Shown: positions 17,262 through 27,610, numbered from the stretch's first letter. The stretch: DNA of 41,669 nt from an uncultured Verrucomicrobiales bacterium (GCA_949373085.1 CASICJ010000040.1:1-41669); one strand, 5' to 3'. Numbers and translations are program-made. Notes: generated by a model not told the origin, from the sequence alone.

Positions 17262-20200
17262 TTAATGCGCCAAACTTATCTTCACCCGTAGGTATTGAAT
17301 CTTACTTGACGTGATCGGGGCGGTGCTACGCCAGATGGCGACTGCAGTTTCACCGTCGCCATTCGAGACCTCGGATACCATCGTGAAGGCGTCGCTGGTG
17401 ATCCAGTTCGCGAGGTCGGTGGAGGTCTGTATTTCGAAGGTGACGTCGGTTGCGAGGAGGCTCTTTTGGAATGTGATGGCAAGGAAGTCTTCAGCACCGA
17501 AGCGCACGGTCATCGGGCGCGGTAGCACCCCGCTGTCCGGCGACCTCGGCCGGGTGCCCATGGCGTACTCGGCAAAGTTCATGATGAGGTCTCCGTCCTC
17601 GTCGCCCCCGTCATTGGAGATTTCATTGGCGTTTTTCCAAGCGAGGTAGCTACCGGTCGCAATTGTGCTGTCGTCCTCACCGGGCGCGCCGCCGATCTTC
17701 GCATGCGGCAGCCAGCTAGTCGACTTGGCGTGGTCCGGACCGGAGGCCGGCTCGACCAGCACTAATGAGTGGCCGCCGCCGTCAGGGAGCGTCGGCCAGG
17801 GAGGCTGGTCGTTGTAAGTGAAATCATGCAAGTCACCAGTGCTGCTGCTTGTCAATATGATCCGCTCACCGTCATTACTCAGCCGGCCGGAGTATTGGCC
17901 GAGCACGACGCCATCAGGAAGCTCGCCGTAGCGAGCGGTGAATGCTGCTTCGTTGCGGACCACGATCGCCCGCGCTCCAGCGCCTAGGATGGTGTTCCGT
18001 GGGAAGTCGAAGACGATTCCATCGCTGAAGTAAACGTCGCTCAGGTCGATGGATCGTGGGCCCATGTTGAGCAATTCGACAAACTCGTAGTTGTCGCGGT
18101 CGCTCGAGACCGCAATCTCCTCGGGGGTCGCCGGCTCGGCCGGGTGGTAGTGGATCTCTGAGATCACAACGTTAGTCGCGTCTGCAGGCACGGTGTCGAT
18201 GGTGAAGAAGGCGGAGTTCAATGGACTCCACAACCCAGTCGCGATGTTGTAGGCGCGGGCCTTGAGTAGCGACGGCTCGCTGATGAGAATTGGCTTAGTG
18301 AGGTTGGCTCCCGCTCTGGTGTCGATCTCCCCGCGTAGAATGAGGTCGAAGCTGATGTCAGAGCTTCTGCTACTCGCCTGGTGCAGCTCTACGGCTATCG
18401 TATTTTCGCCTTCGACAAATAGCGTAGTGGGGATAATGAACTCGTGATGCGTTCTCTCGTTTGGCGTCGACCCTTTTGAGTAAGTGTTGAAGGCTGCGCC
18501 CGCGGGCAAATTTTCGGTGCGCACCGCCTCAGCTCCGTTGACGTAGATGGCAGCGCCGTCGTCGTACTTGAGCTTGATCACGAACCACGAAAACGAGGCG
18601 GGGTCTGCGATCTCCACCGTCGTGCGGAAGTAGGTTGTGGCGTTGCGCTGCAAGCCGCCCGTCTCGGGCTCCATATCTATCCACCCGACTTCGGTGGCCT
18701 CGTCACGGTCACCGTAGCCGAGCTCCGATGGCCCTGAAGCCCAGGCAGCATCGTCGAAATCCACTGTCCGCCAGGTGGTGCCGGCATCGGAGCCGTCATC
18801 GAGGTATTTCCACTCATGGCCGGTCGTGAGGAAATCCTGCGGACTTGGAATATCATTTGAGAATGATGCGCGGATCGAGCCCGCGGCAACCGCCCCGCCG
18901 GGCGCGCGAGGATCAGAACCGTCGAGAGTGTAGTAGACGCCGGTGGCGTTGGTCGAGATGACGATGCCAGCACCTTGCGCAATCGAGCCGCCATGCTGGT
19001 TGAACCCCGGTGGGTCGATTCTCGGATACCAACCCACCGAGCGCAGCTGCCCGATGAGTGTCGACGCCCGATTGTTGAAGAAGCTGCGCACCCCTTCGAC
19101 GGCGCTGAGCCAGTCTGAACGCGTCCTAGCCGGCTGGCGTTTCGAGTCACCCCAGCGTGCCGAGTTCGCGATGATGGCCGAGTCAATCTGCTGCGCACGC
19201 GCGTCGATCCGAGCGATCGATATCTCATCTGTCAGGAGCCCCTTGTTGAAGCAGTGTTGGGCGACGCGATCTGCGAATAGTAATTTGTATTCTGGGTTTT
19301 CCATCAAGCCCTGGTGAAGGAGTCGCGGGTGGAAGCTTCCTCCGGAGGCCATCGAATTCACCATATTGTACCGACCCGTGTCTAATGAGTGCTCAGAGTC
19401 ATGCTCGAAAAATTTCCACCCGTCAGGGTTCTCCCTGTTGTAGATGGAAAAGTAGTTGTTCGGTGGCCCGTCGCTGTCGCCGCTATAGTACAGGATAATC
19501 ATATAGTCGATCAGGTTGCCTGGATCGACGAGTTTCTCGAAGGCTGGGTTTGGGGTCCCATCTGGGTTCCGACCCAAAGCATTAAAATATGCTGCGTTGG
19601 AGGTGAAGCCGGCCGACCATTTTTTTGACAGCCGCCGCCACGCGTCGAAAGTCCCATCAGTCAGAGCCCCGCGGGTTTTGACAACATCGTAGTCGAGCTG
19701 GTCACCGCCAAAATAAGTTTCGCCGAATGCCGCCTCGGCGCGCTCTTCGGATTGGTAGAGTCCCCAGTAGATTCCATTTAGATAGAGGTGATAGTAGCGA
19801 CCGCGGGTTGCCGGACGCCCCATCGCAAGTTGGGTGTCGCGCGCCCAGATGTCGCGCATGAAACTGTTGCGGGAATCTCCTCCAAGCGACCATGAGTAAT
19901 TCTGAGGGCTGCGCAGATCGAACTTGTCAAACTCGTCCGCGCCCTCGTCACCGAAGAGACGGTAGTTAAGCCGCCCGTTTCCGTATTCGTCGCGGAAGAA
20001 TAGCCTGAAGGAATGTTTGGGGTTTTCTGGTTTGCGGGAGAAGCCGCCGCGGATGCGCAGTCCGGCTGGCGAGGCGAAGCCGGTCGGATTGCCGTCGGGA
20101 TCGACGTATCCCGGTGGGAATAGCAATTCAAGATGTGACTCCCGCTCCCACTCGATGCCGTCGCTTTGGGGATTTGTGTAGATGCCTGTGCTTGGACCAG

Positions 20201-21758
20201 TCAGGTTCGCCTGATCGGTGACAATCGACATTGTCGGGATGGTAGTCAGAGCGTCCTTGACTTGTTTGTCTCCGCCAAGGAACGGATTAGCATGATTGAC
20301 GATGTTGGGATCCATCCCGTAATTAAAAACCTGCCCGTTGACTGAATTGGTCGGCCAACCAGGCGGGGCCGCCCCGGACTGGGCTAGGACGTCATCCAAG
20401 AAAATGTAGGTGTGGGTGTCTATTTCGCGGCGTCCGAATCCCGTCTTGAAAGCCGACGCACGCAGGGTAGTAGTGCGGCTGATGGTGATCGGAGCCGTGT
20501 AGGTCGAGCCATTACTCAAGGTTGGCGTGCTAGCGTCGGTGGTGTAGCGGATCGTGGCTTCCGGAGTTGATGTCGTGATCACCACTTGGATCGGGGAGTC
20601 GTAGAAACCCCGGTCGGGCTCGACCTTTGTAACTGCCACGATACCTTCGATACGAACCCCGTTCTCCGTGCCCGGCGTTGGCTCGACAAAGAAGCCGGTC
20701 ACCAGTTTCTCAATATCCTGGAAGATACCGGTCAGCTCGGGCACAAACAGCACGTCCGAATTAAAGGCGCTAGAGTTGAGCCCCTGGATCGCGAGCACGT
20801 TCGTGCCTTGCACGAGCCCACCTTGATCCACCGGGAACTCGAAAAAAGTTTTTGCGTCGGTCTCGTTACGGTTGCCGTTGGTGGCAGATGAATTCCAGGT
20901 CGTTTGCGCCGGCGCGCCCTGTCGCTCGAACTCTCTGCCATTCAGGTGGGCGACGAAGCCGTCGTCCCACTTCATTCGTAGTTTCAACTCCCCAATCCCT
21001 TTGGGTTCGGGAACCTCAAACGGGATCCGGATGTAGATCGACGGATTTTTACCGCGCATCATTTCCTCCACGTCGCCGCCCGTGCCAAACAAATGATCGT
21101 AGCTGGTATTTAAATCAGTTTCCGTCCAATTTACATCGTAACCAATCCCCGTGGCGCCCGCGCTCCACGCCGCGTCGTCGTATTGGGCCTCCGTCCAGCC
21201 AGCCACCGGGCCACTGGGAACGTGCCACTTCGCCTGCGCTCCGGCGACGAGGAACGTCAATGGCGTCTCGGTATCGAAACCCAGCCCGTAGGCTGTGTCC
21301 GCAAACTGCTTTGGGTAGTTCTTAAAGACGGTCGCGATCGTGACGCCGTCAGGCTTGACTAGCGCGAGGTAACCACCGGCGCCGGATTGGATGCGGAAGT
21401 TCGCATGGGGCTCGCCTGTCGGGTCACTGCGGTCTTTTCCAGACGCGAAGATGACAACGTAACCTCCGGTTGTAATCGGGATCGCGGGGAGCGTCCACTT
21501 TTCCAAATTTGCTGGGTCGTCAGTCAGATACCAGCCGCCGAGGTCACCGGCCACCCCCGAGGCATTCCAGATCTCGAGCCAGTCTGATTGATTTCCATCT
21601 TCATCGACGATGCCATCACGGTTGTCAGCGACAAATTCGGTGATCTTCGCACTAGTAATCGCGGCGGCTCGTGCGGAAGGGGAAAGGGGGAGAAGAGCGA
21701 TAGAGGAGACGACAAGAGCGAATGCGCGAAGATGTTGCGATAAAATCAGTTCAGGCAT
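17262..21758 (-). CDS. Giant secreted CotH-kinase/lamin-tail protein
   Basis: 1498 residues; signal peptide to about residue 32. About 36-140: first lamin-tail domain (KITEFVADNRDGIVDEDG, SDWLEIWN). About 165-345: galactose-binding-like region. About 375-445: chitobiase C-terminal-like segment (TIRYTTDASTPT). About 490-830: CotH kinase-like core (GLRIRGGFSRKPENPKHSFRLFF, NGIYWGLYQSEERAE, GWKFFEHDSEHSLDTG). About 985-1130: a WKYLDDGS jelly-roll module also found in the 25.3-27.5 kb gene. About 1170-1300: second lamin-tail domain (NVVISEIHYHPAEP). Then GDLIMNFAEYAMGTRP and the terminal module ending QYLRVKIS. CotH phosphorylates spore-coat proteins in Bacillus; the role in non-sporing PVC bacteria is unknown. 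Confidence 0.9.
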   Translation of the reverse strand: MPELILSQHLRAFALVVSSIALLPLSPSARAAAITSAKITEFVADNRDGIVDEDGNQSDWLEIWNASGVAGDLGGWYLTDDPANLEKWTLPAIPITTGGYVVIFASGKDRSDPTGEPHANFRIQSGAGGYLALVKPDGVTIATVFKNYPKQFADTAYGLGFDTETPLTFLVAGAQAKWHVPSGPVAGWTEAQYDDAAWSAGATGIGYDVNWTETDLNTSYDHLFGTGGDVEEMMRGKNPSIYIRIPFEVPEPKGIGELKLRMKWDDGFVAHLNGREFERQGAPAQTTWNSSATNGNRNETDAKTFFEFPVDQGGLVQGTNVLAIQGLNSSAFNSDVLFVPELTGIFQDIEKLVTGFFVEPTPGTENGVRIEGIVAVTKVEPDRGFYDSPIQVVITTSTPEATIRYTTDASTPTLSNGSTYTAPITISRTTTLRASAFKTGFGRREIDTHTYIFLDDVLAQSGAAPPGWPTNSVNGQVFNYGMDPNIVNHANPFLGGDKQVKDALTTIPTMSIVTDQANLTGPSTGIYTNPQSDGIEWERESHLELLFPPGYVDPDGNPTGFASPAGLRIRGGFSRKPENPKHSFRLFFRDEYGNGRLNYRLFGDEGADEFDKFDLRSPQNYSWSLGGDSRNSFMRDIWARDTQLAMGRPATRGRYYHLYLNGIYWGLYQSEERAEAAFGETYFGGDQLDYDVVKTRGALTDGTFDAWRRLSKKWSAGFTSNAAYFNALGRNPDGTPNPAFEKLVDPGNLIDYMIILYYSGDSDGPPNNYFSIYNRENPDGWKFFEHDSEHSLDTGRYNMVNSMASGGSFHPRLLHQGLMENPEYKLLFADRVAQHCFNKGLLTDEISIARIDARAQQIDSAIIANSARWGDSKRQPARTRSDWLSAVEGVRSFFNNRASTLIGQLRSVGWYPRIDPPGFNQHGGSIAQGAGIVISTNATGVYYTLDGSDPRAPGGAVAAGSIRASFSNDIPSPQDFLTTGHEWKYLDDGSDAGTTWRTVDFDDAAWASGPSELGYGDRDEATEVGWIDMEPETGGLQRNATTYFRTTVEIADPASFSWFVIKLKYDDGAAIYVNGAEAVRTENLPAGAAFNTYSKGSTPNERTHHEFIIPTTLFVEGENTIAVELHQASSRSSDISFDLILRGEIDTRAGANLTKPILISEPSLLKARAYNIATGLWSPLNSAFFTIDTVPADATNVVISEIHYHPAEPATPEEIAVSSDRDNYEFVELLNMGPRSIDLSDVYFSDGIVFDFPRNTILGAGARAIVVRNEAAFTARYGELPDGVVLGQYSGRLSNDGERIILTSSSTGDLHDFTYNDQPPWPTLPDGGGHSLVLVEPASGPDHAKSTSWLPHAKIGGAPGEDDSTIATGSYLAWKNANEISNDGGDEDGDLIMNFAEYAMGTRPRSPDSGVLPRPMTVRFGAEDFLAITFQKSLLATDVTFEIQTSTDLANWITSDAFTMVSEVSNGDGETAVAIWRSTAPITSSKIQYLRVKISLAH

Positions 21759-21836
21759 TACAGGTCTTGGAGTTCGTAAAGTTACCCTTTAGTTACCATC
21801 CTACGCAACCAAAGAACTACCGGCTACTAGAAGCTC

Positions 21837-21986
21837 TTACTCGTCCTCAAGAATAAAGCGGTAGAAGCGTTTGCTCGCCTCACGTGGGATAATGATCTCG
21901 TTAATTTCGTCGCGATTTGTCCAAGTCCTAAAGTCATCAGTCTTCTCAATTGAGACACAGAGAGTGATATTTTTTACTAGCAACAT
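21837..21986 (-). pseudogene. Orphan terminal module, remnant of a lost gene
   Basis: On the minus strand a 49-residue frame reads ITLCVSIEKTDDFRTWT and ends with REASKRFYRFILEDE and TAA at 21837-21839. This is the last two thirds of the terminal module found on the intact exported proteins here. It has no signal peptide and lies just upstream of the CotH gene start. It is best read as the tail left after deletion of a secreted-protein gene. 21987-22212 shows no further gene. Confidence 0.65.
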
Positions 21987-22212
21987 CCAACTCTTCTCTA
22001 TGCTCCTTTCGCGACGATCATGACATTGGACGGCCTTTGATTGAAGTCATCCAAATTAAACCCCAAAAACAACGCTAATATGGCTGAGAAAAAACGCACT
22101 GGAGACGACCCCTTTTTTCGACGAAATTCTCAGGGCGATATTGAAAGCGAACCAGAATATTAGGAGCCAACTTCGGAGGAACGGTTCGCGGGTGTGGGAG
22201 TCGGCATGAAAA

Positions 22213-22279
22213 CCCCATCCCCCCTCTGCTCTGGTCCAAATGCGGCTCCATGACCTTTCTGCCAAAAGCAAATCCCTAG
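22213..22279 (+). repeat. Dispersed intergenic repeat, copy H
   Basis: CCCATCCCCCCTCTGCTC, GGTCCAAATGCGGCTCCATG, then TTTCTGCCAAAAGCAAATCC and CTAGAAT. It is followed 71 bp later by copy I in the same orientation with no gene between them. Confidence 0.8.
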
Positions 22280-22350
22280 AATTTTTTCACGAGTAAAACG
22301 AGATTTCATTTTATCGTAGAAATGTTCTTGGTCCGACCAACGTAACCCTA

Positions 22351-22422
22351 CCCCATTTTAAACCGGTCCTCTCCGGTCCAAATACAGTTCCATGGCCCTC
22401 CCGCCAAAAAATTCCTATCAAT
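22351..22422 (+). repeat. Dispersed intergenic repeat, copy I
   Basis: CTCTCCGGTCCAAATACAG, TTCCATGGCCCTCCCGCC, then an A-run and ATTCCTATCA. It ends 30 bp before the ATG of a plus-strand gene, so here the repeat is on the 5' side, in contrast to copies E and G. Confidence 0.8.
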
Positions 22423-22451
22423 CAGTAGGAATAGACCCCACTCACTCCACT

Positions 22452-25097
22452 ATGAAACCCTCTAGCTCACCCCTTGTTTTTGCTGTCGCCCTCATGCTTA
22501 TTGCTGCCAACGAAAAGGCTGCAGGGCAATGGATTGCCTATAACGATTCCGCCGATATTGATCCTGATTTGACAGCTGAAAATATCACATCGTTTGGACT
22601 TGGGCGAGGGTATCAGGGTGATGGTGGAGCAGGTGAGTTATTGGACTTTGAGACGGGAGATCCAACCGATGTGGAAGTTGAATTCGTGGAAATATTTTCC
22701 ACGGGTAATACCGTCAACTGGGCAGGAGATCTCTCCAGAGTCGACGAAGATTCTGATGCCGCGCTCACTTTCAGCGAGAATGTCGATCTTACCGGAAATA
22801 TGAGCTACAACGATGCACCGGGTTGGTATGTCGATCTAATCATTACCGGACTCGATCCGGAACGCACCTACACGTTTGAAGGAACCGCTAATCGTGGCGG
22901 GGGGGCGTCTTATGCGGACCGGGTGACCAACTGGAGCATCTTGGAAGCCGATGACGTAGTTTATGCGAGCACACTGGCTGCCCATAAGGTCAGTGATGTT
23001 TCGGTCGAGTTTAGCACGGGGGAAAACACTACGGGATACGTGGCACGCTGGACGGGAATTCAACCGGGGCAAGACGGAAAGATTGTGATCCGAACAACCC
23101 ATGGCGTTGGAGAAGCAGCTGGCGGAATGCCGGGTGCTCATGCTTACAAGGGCTACGCCGGCGGAGCGTTTATTGTTCGCGAGGAACCTGCAGCAAGCGG
23201 GTTTGTCTGGCGCGCATTTAACGACAGCGTTATCACCGACATTGGACTCGTGTCAGAGAACGCTACGAACTTCGGACTTGGGCGAGGGTTCGATGGAACT
23301 GGTGAGACCGGTGAATTACTCAAGATCAATTCGGGAGATGGTACAGGGGTAACCGTTGAATTTGTCGAAAATTTCTCCACGGGTAACACGATCAACACTG
23401 CGCGTGATTTTTCTGAATTTAATCCTGAAACTGATGCCGCCATGATTTTCGGAGACCATGTCGAAGCATCTGGAAACTTAAGTTACAACGACGCGCCGGG
23501 GTGGTATCTGGATCTCATTATCACTGATCTTGATCCGGAGAAAACTTACTCTTTTGCGGGCACTGTAAATCGGGCAGGAGGAGCATCCTATGCCGACCGT
23601 GTCACTAACTGGACCATTCGTGATGCAAAGGCATCCGTCTATGCCTGTTCAACCGGGGCTCACAAAGTCAGTGACACCTCGGTTGAATTCAGCACAGGGG
23701 AGAATGGAGCTGGGTATGTGGCGCGCTGGACAGATATTCAGCCAAGCGAGGACGGCAAGGTTACGATTCGCACTAGCCATGGTGTCGGTGAAGCCAATGG
23801 GGGCCTGCCCGGCGCCCACGCCTACAAAGGCTATGGCGGTGGTGTTTTCATGCTAGGCGAGCAGTCAGGCGTATCTGTTGTTCCAGTTGATTCAGTCGGT
23901 GTTTTCCGACTCGCTCCAGCCCCAGATTTGGAAAACGTGCATCCCAATGCGCCTGTCGAAATTATCCTAGAGCATCGTTCCGCGGTGGTCGATCCGGCAA
24001 CGATCTTACTTTCCTTAAATGAAGTCAACGTAGTGCCGGAAGTGATCGTCAGTGAAGACGAAACGATCATTCGTTTCATCCCCTCAACGATACCGGCCGC
24101 TAACTCAACAACGAACGTAGCCCTCAAGTTCAGCGATAACTCTGAACCAGCGACCGACTATGTCCGTGAGTGGTCATTCAAGGTGACGAATTATATCGAC
24201 CAGAATTTATACGCCACGATCCCGTCATCCTGGGCAATGCCCATCGACGGTGCTCGACAACGGGGTATCGCCATGCGTGTTGCTGCTCCCAGCTTGGATG
24301 ACGATGTGTTCCTCGAAACCCCCGAGGACGTAGAAGCAATATGGAATGAAACCTTCGTGAACCTCGCAGATCTCAAGGATGCGAATAGTCTCGGTTATTT
24401 CATTGAAACTGGCACCATCAACTACCAAACCGATCTCGAGCCGCGTGGCAACAAGGCTGGTGAAACCAACTTCCCAGGAATTCAAAGCAGCTTTGAACCG
24501 GGGGTTCCATTTGGCCTTGAGATCGATACATTACTCCTCCTCGATCCAGGGTTCCACTTATTCAATTTCACTGTGCCGGGAGACTTTGAGTGCTTCATCG
24601 GTTTTGGCAGTAACAAGATAAAACTACCGCGAACCTATGCTGAGTGCACGAACTGCGGAGGGGAGGACGGCCCATGGTTCACCGGCATTGTGATAGAAGA
24701 GCGCGGCCTATACCCTTTCAGAGTCATCTACCCAAATCCGGGAGGCTCTGGCAGCCTTGAGTGGTTAGAAGTTGCCCCTGATGGTCGACGCCACTTAATC
24801 AATGCGCCGAATGAAAATTCGATCCCGGCATTCCTCCCATCGGGCATCTTCCCGGTCGGCTTGCGTGTCCTCAGTATCGAGCGTAATGGCCCCCTACTAA
24901 ACTTTATGGTAGAGACCCCAGATCCATCGCTAGCTCACATCGTCGAAATGAGTACGAGTCTTGAACCCAATTCATGGGGGCCAACACTGATTGAGGACAC
25001 TGAACAAATCACTGGCAACCTCCTGCGAATTGAGCTCGAAATGCCAACCAATCCAACTGCTTTTTTTCGTGTCCGGATCGGCACAGACGGTAACTAG
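22452..25097 (+). CDS. Secreted protein with a tandemly duplicated domain and terminal module
   Basis: 881 residues from the ATG at 22452, chosen because a signal peptide (KPSSSPLVFAVALMLIAANE) begins there; the frame is open upstream through repeat I. Two copies of a domain of about 220 residues follow at about 25-250 and 255-475. Both contain AFND- or AYND-, ENxTxFGLGRG, FSTGNT, GNxSYNDAPGWYxDLIIT, GGASYADRVTNW and GAHAYKGYxGG. I do not recognise the family; it looks like a beta-sandwich binding domain. An Ig-like domain (about 480-590) and a PA14-like region (about 640-790, with CTNCGG) come next. The C-terminus carries the terminal module (MSTSLEPNSW, AFFRVRIG). It probably binds extracellular glycan; no catalytic residues are evident. 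It converges with the next gene. Confidence 0.85.
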   Translation: MKPSSSPLVFAVALMLIAANEKAAGQWIAYNDSADIDPDLTAENITSFGLGRGYQGDGGAGELLDFETGDPTDVEVEFVEIFSTGNTVNWAGDLSRVDEDSDAALTFSENVDLTGNMSYNDAPGWYVDLIITGLDPERTYTFEGTANRGGGASYADRVTNWSILEADDVVYASTLAAHKVSDVSVEFSTGENTTGYVARWTGIQPGQDGKIVIRTTHGVGEAAGGMPGAHAYKGYAGGAFIVREEPAASGFVWRAFNDSVITDIGLVSENATNFGLGRGFDGTGETGELLKINSGDGTGVTVEFVENFSTGNTINTARDFSEFNPETDAAMIFGDHVEASGNLSYNDAPGWYLDLIITDLDPEKTYSFAGTVNRAGGASYADRVTNWTIRDAKASVYACSTGAHKVSDTSVEFSTGENGAGYVARWTDIQPSEDGKVTIRTSHGVGEANGGLPGAHAYKGYGGGVFMLGEQSGVSVVPVDSVGVFRLAPAPDLENVHPNAPVEIILEHRSAVVDPATILLSLNEVNVVPEVIVSEDETIIRFIPSTIPAANSTTNVALKFSDNSEPATDYVREWSFKVTNYIDQNLYATIPSSWAMPIDGARQRGIAMRVAAPSLDDDVFLETPEDVEAIWNETFVNLADLKDANSLGYFIETGTINYQTDLEPRGNKAGETNFPGIQSSFEPGVPFGLEIDTLLLLDPGFHLFNFTVPGDFECFIGFGSNKIKLPRTYAECTNCGGEDGPWFTGIVIEERGLYPFRVIYPNPGGSGSLEWLEVAPDGRRHLINAPNENSIPAFLPSGIFPVGLRVLSIERNGPLLNFMVETPDPSLAHIVEMSTSLEPNSWGPTLIEDTEQITGNLLRIELEMPTNPTAFFRVRIGTDGN

Positions 25098-25210
25098 GAG
25101 AGCGTTTGCAGCGTCAGAAATGAGGTAAATACTTTCCTCATGTTAATTTGCTTTTTCAGCAGATTGCGATGGTTTCCTTTCTGTTGGTTTTCGATTGATC
25201 TATTGCGTTA

Positions 25211-25237
25211 CGCTCGGACCGGGTCACAATCCGAGCG
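25211..25237. terminator. Hairpin between convergent genes
   Basis: CGCTCGGA and TCCGAGCG form a perfect 8-bp G+C-rich stem around an 11-nt loop, midway between two convergent stop codons. It could terminate both transcripts, though no strong T-run follows on either strand. Confidence 0.55.
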
Positions 25238-25256
25238 ATCTCGACTCACCCTAACC

Positions 25257-27467
25257 CTATCGAGAAACTTTCAAACGCAGAAAATTCCCCTCCCCTGATA
25301 CCAGGGGAATCGAGACCCTGCGTATTTCAACTTCGGCAAGAGCCTCTAGTAACTCATCAGGCACATCAATCCAGGTTTTCAGATCGGAACTCGCTTGGAC
25401 CTGGTAGATGATATCGGTTCGATCGAGAATCTTCCGGTATGTCAAAACCATCGACTCCCCTTCATGCCCGATTGTAACTCCGTCATCCTCTATAATTGTT
25501 GATCTTGGATTATTACCGAACGCGTATTCGATCAAAGTCTTCTTCCCATCCCCATCCCCGTCCGCAAGATCACCCCATAGCGAGGATTCTAGATTAGGAT
25601 CGGCGAGTTCTTCGATGCTGAAATGTTGATGCCGCCAGATTTCCATCGGCTCCGCATTGAAAAGAATCTTAGCAGGCCGCGGCCCCTCTTTCAATATGCC
25701 ATCGCTCACCGTGACCGCGAATCTTGGGGGAGATTCCGGAGCCAGCCTCTGATAACGGAATATCGAAATATCCGTGACTCCAGAGACTCTCTCTCCGATT
25801 GTAAAATAAGCGTCAGCACTCGCCGAAAAGCAAACCGCCTCTCCTTTTGGTTCGCCTCCCGGAACGCGTGCTCCAAAAAAGGGTAACTCTTCAATGGCAC
25901 TACCGGTGAGAAGGTCGGCAATAGAGACGCTCAGATCCGGACGCCGAAAATACAAAACGTGCTCGTAGTTTCGAACGATAATCTCAAGCCCATCTCGGGA
26001 AATATCGGCAGCAGTCGTACTCACTGAAAAACCGTAAAGGCGATCGTGAATGATAGCTGGCATCTCGCCGAGATATTCCAAGGTTTGCACGCCAACATAA
26101 TTTTCCTGATGAGCGAGCCGGAACAACCGGCCGACTGTTTCACGCTTAGACAGAATATACACGTCCCCGTTATGTGGATCGACGATCAAAGATTCCGCGT
26201 CGCGGCGAGCTGGAACACCGGGCACTCCAGGTCCACCTTCACCTCCTGGTGTTGCGGGATATTGAAACTCAATTCTCTCGATGTCCGTTTCCGGAATAAT
26301 TCCACCCCCATTGGCGACCAGAAGCGGCTCTTTAATTCGAAGAATGTTCAGGTCTGTTCTTACGGCACCGTTATCCCCAAAATCACCAATGTAGAGCAAG
26401 GGCTCGTCGTTCACCGTGGCGGCACCAATATCTTCCCAGTCCTTATTAGTCGCACCAGTAAGAATCCACTCGCCTCGATTGATTCCGTTGATTCCAAGCG
26501 CGATCAAATTGGTCGGCTTGCCGCTATCTTGATGCGCCCACAAGATCCCCGGGTTCTGAATCGACGCGACCAATCCTGAGAGTTCAGTAAGACGCGTAGG
26601 CTGAAGAAGATTCCCCGCAACATGTCCTGCCCCAAACCGGCCCGGCTCGTAAACGAATTGAATCTCACCATCGGTGATCTGAACCTGAGAAAATTCGGTG
26701 ATCGCAACACCAGGAGCTGAAACTAACTCGAACCACCCCGACTCAAGATCACTGATCCTAAAGTCGAGCTGGGCATCATCGCTCGTAAAATCAGATGCCC
26801 TTAGTTTTTCTGGAGTGATCGCGATGATCGACTCCCCAGTCGAAACAGCAAGCCAACTACGCTGAATCACAGGGGCAGTCGGCCCGACGACATCCGTCGC
26901 ACGCAAATCGAAGCTCAAATCGGAGCTCCCCGGCTTGTCCTGATGCACCTCAACGGCGATGATGTTTTCTCCCGGTTTGAGCAAGAGAGGAGATACGATG
27001 AAATCGTGAATGATAGACTCGACCACGCCTCCCTCCGAAAGGCTGGCCGCCGTGTCTTTCGTGATTAATTCATCTTCCGGCATATTTGACCGCCCCACCT
27101 CCACCCCGTTCACGTAAAGAACGGCCCCATCGTCGCGCAACAGTTCAACTCTAATTCCGGGCAGAACCGACGGGTCATCGACCATGAACTTGCGGCGAAA
27201 ATACGTTGTGATAAACTTATTTCTCGGATTGTCACCAAAACCAACCTGAGTCGTTTCATCCTCACCATACCCAAGCTCAGCCAATCCGCTTTTCCAGGAA
27301 CTATCGTTAAAAGCTTCCTTCCTCCATTCAGAACCTTGTTCGCTCCCGTCATCGAGATACTTCCACATAGAACCAAAGGGAATGAGAACCGACTGACCAC
27401 AAGCAAAACCAGTGAATACAATCGAGAGTATCACTGGAATAAATGAAGCAAAACCCAAGGATCTCAT
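25257..27467 (-). CDS. Secreted beta-propeller-like protein with WKYLDDGS module and terminal module
   Basis: 736 residues from the ATG at 27467, where a signal peptide (MRSLGFASFIPVILSIVFTG) begins; a TTG further upstream is unlikely. About 30-200 is a jelly-roll module (WKYLDDGSEQGSEWRKEAF, LGYGEDETTQVG, LRDDGAVLYVNG, ENIIAVEVHQ) that matches a part of the CotH protein. About 210-290 resembles a CSPG/cadherin-like repeat. About 300-590 has propeller-like features: GILWAHQDSGKPTNLIAL, DWEDIGAATVND, LLYIGDFGDNGAVR, DAESLIVDPHNGDVYILSKRE. Then DLADGDGDGKKTLIEYAFGNNP and the terminal module (VQASSDLKTWIDVP, FLRLKVS). The function is unknown; extracellular binding or a hydrolase-like role are possible. 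Confidence 0.82.
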   Translation of the reverse strand: MRSLGFASFIPVILSIVFTGFACGQSVLIPFGSMWKYLDDGSEQGSEWRKEAFNDSSWKSGLAELGYGEDETTQVGFGDNPRNKFITTYFRRKFMVDDPSVLPGIRVELLRDDGAVLYVNGVEVGRSNMPEDELITKDTAASLSEGGVVESIIHDFIVSPLLLKPGENIIAVEVHQDKPGSSDLSFDLRATDVVGPTAPVIQRSWLAVSTGESIIAITPEKLRASDFTSDDAQLDFRISDLESGWFELVSAPGVAITEFSQVQITDGEIQFVYEPGRFGAGHVAGNLLQPTRLTELSGLVASIQNPGILWAHQDSGKPTNLIALGINGINRGEWILTGATNKDWEDIGAATVNDEPLLYIGDFGDNGAVRTDLNILRIKEPLLVANGGGIIPETDIERIEFQYPATPGGEGGPGVPGVPARRDAESLIVDPHNGDVYILSKRETVGRLFRLAHQENYVGVQTLEYLGEMPAIIHDRLYGFSVSTTAADISRDGLEIIVRNYEHVLYFRRPDLSVSIADLLTGSAIEELPFFGARVPGGEPKGEAVCFSASADAYFTIGERVSGVTDISIFRYQRLAPESPPRFAVTVSDGILKEGPRPAKILFNAEPMEIWRHQHFSIEELADPNLESSLWGDLADGDGDGKKTLIEYAFGNNPRSTIIEDDGVTIGHEGESMVLTYRKILDRTDIIYQVQASSDLKTWIDVPDELLEALAEVEIRRVSIPLVSGEGNFLRLKVSR

Positions 27468-27610
27468 AAGAAAGAATGAACGACGCCTGTTCTTCGCAGG
27501 TGAAAGCCTCTTCTGCGAATCCAAAACAAAGATTTCCGGATTTTGACTTCGGACGAGATCCTCTCAGACTCCCCAAGAAAAAACTAAAGCTTCAACGGGG
27601 TGGTCCGACT

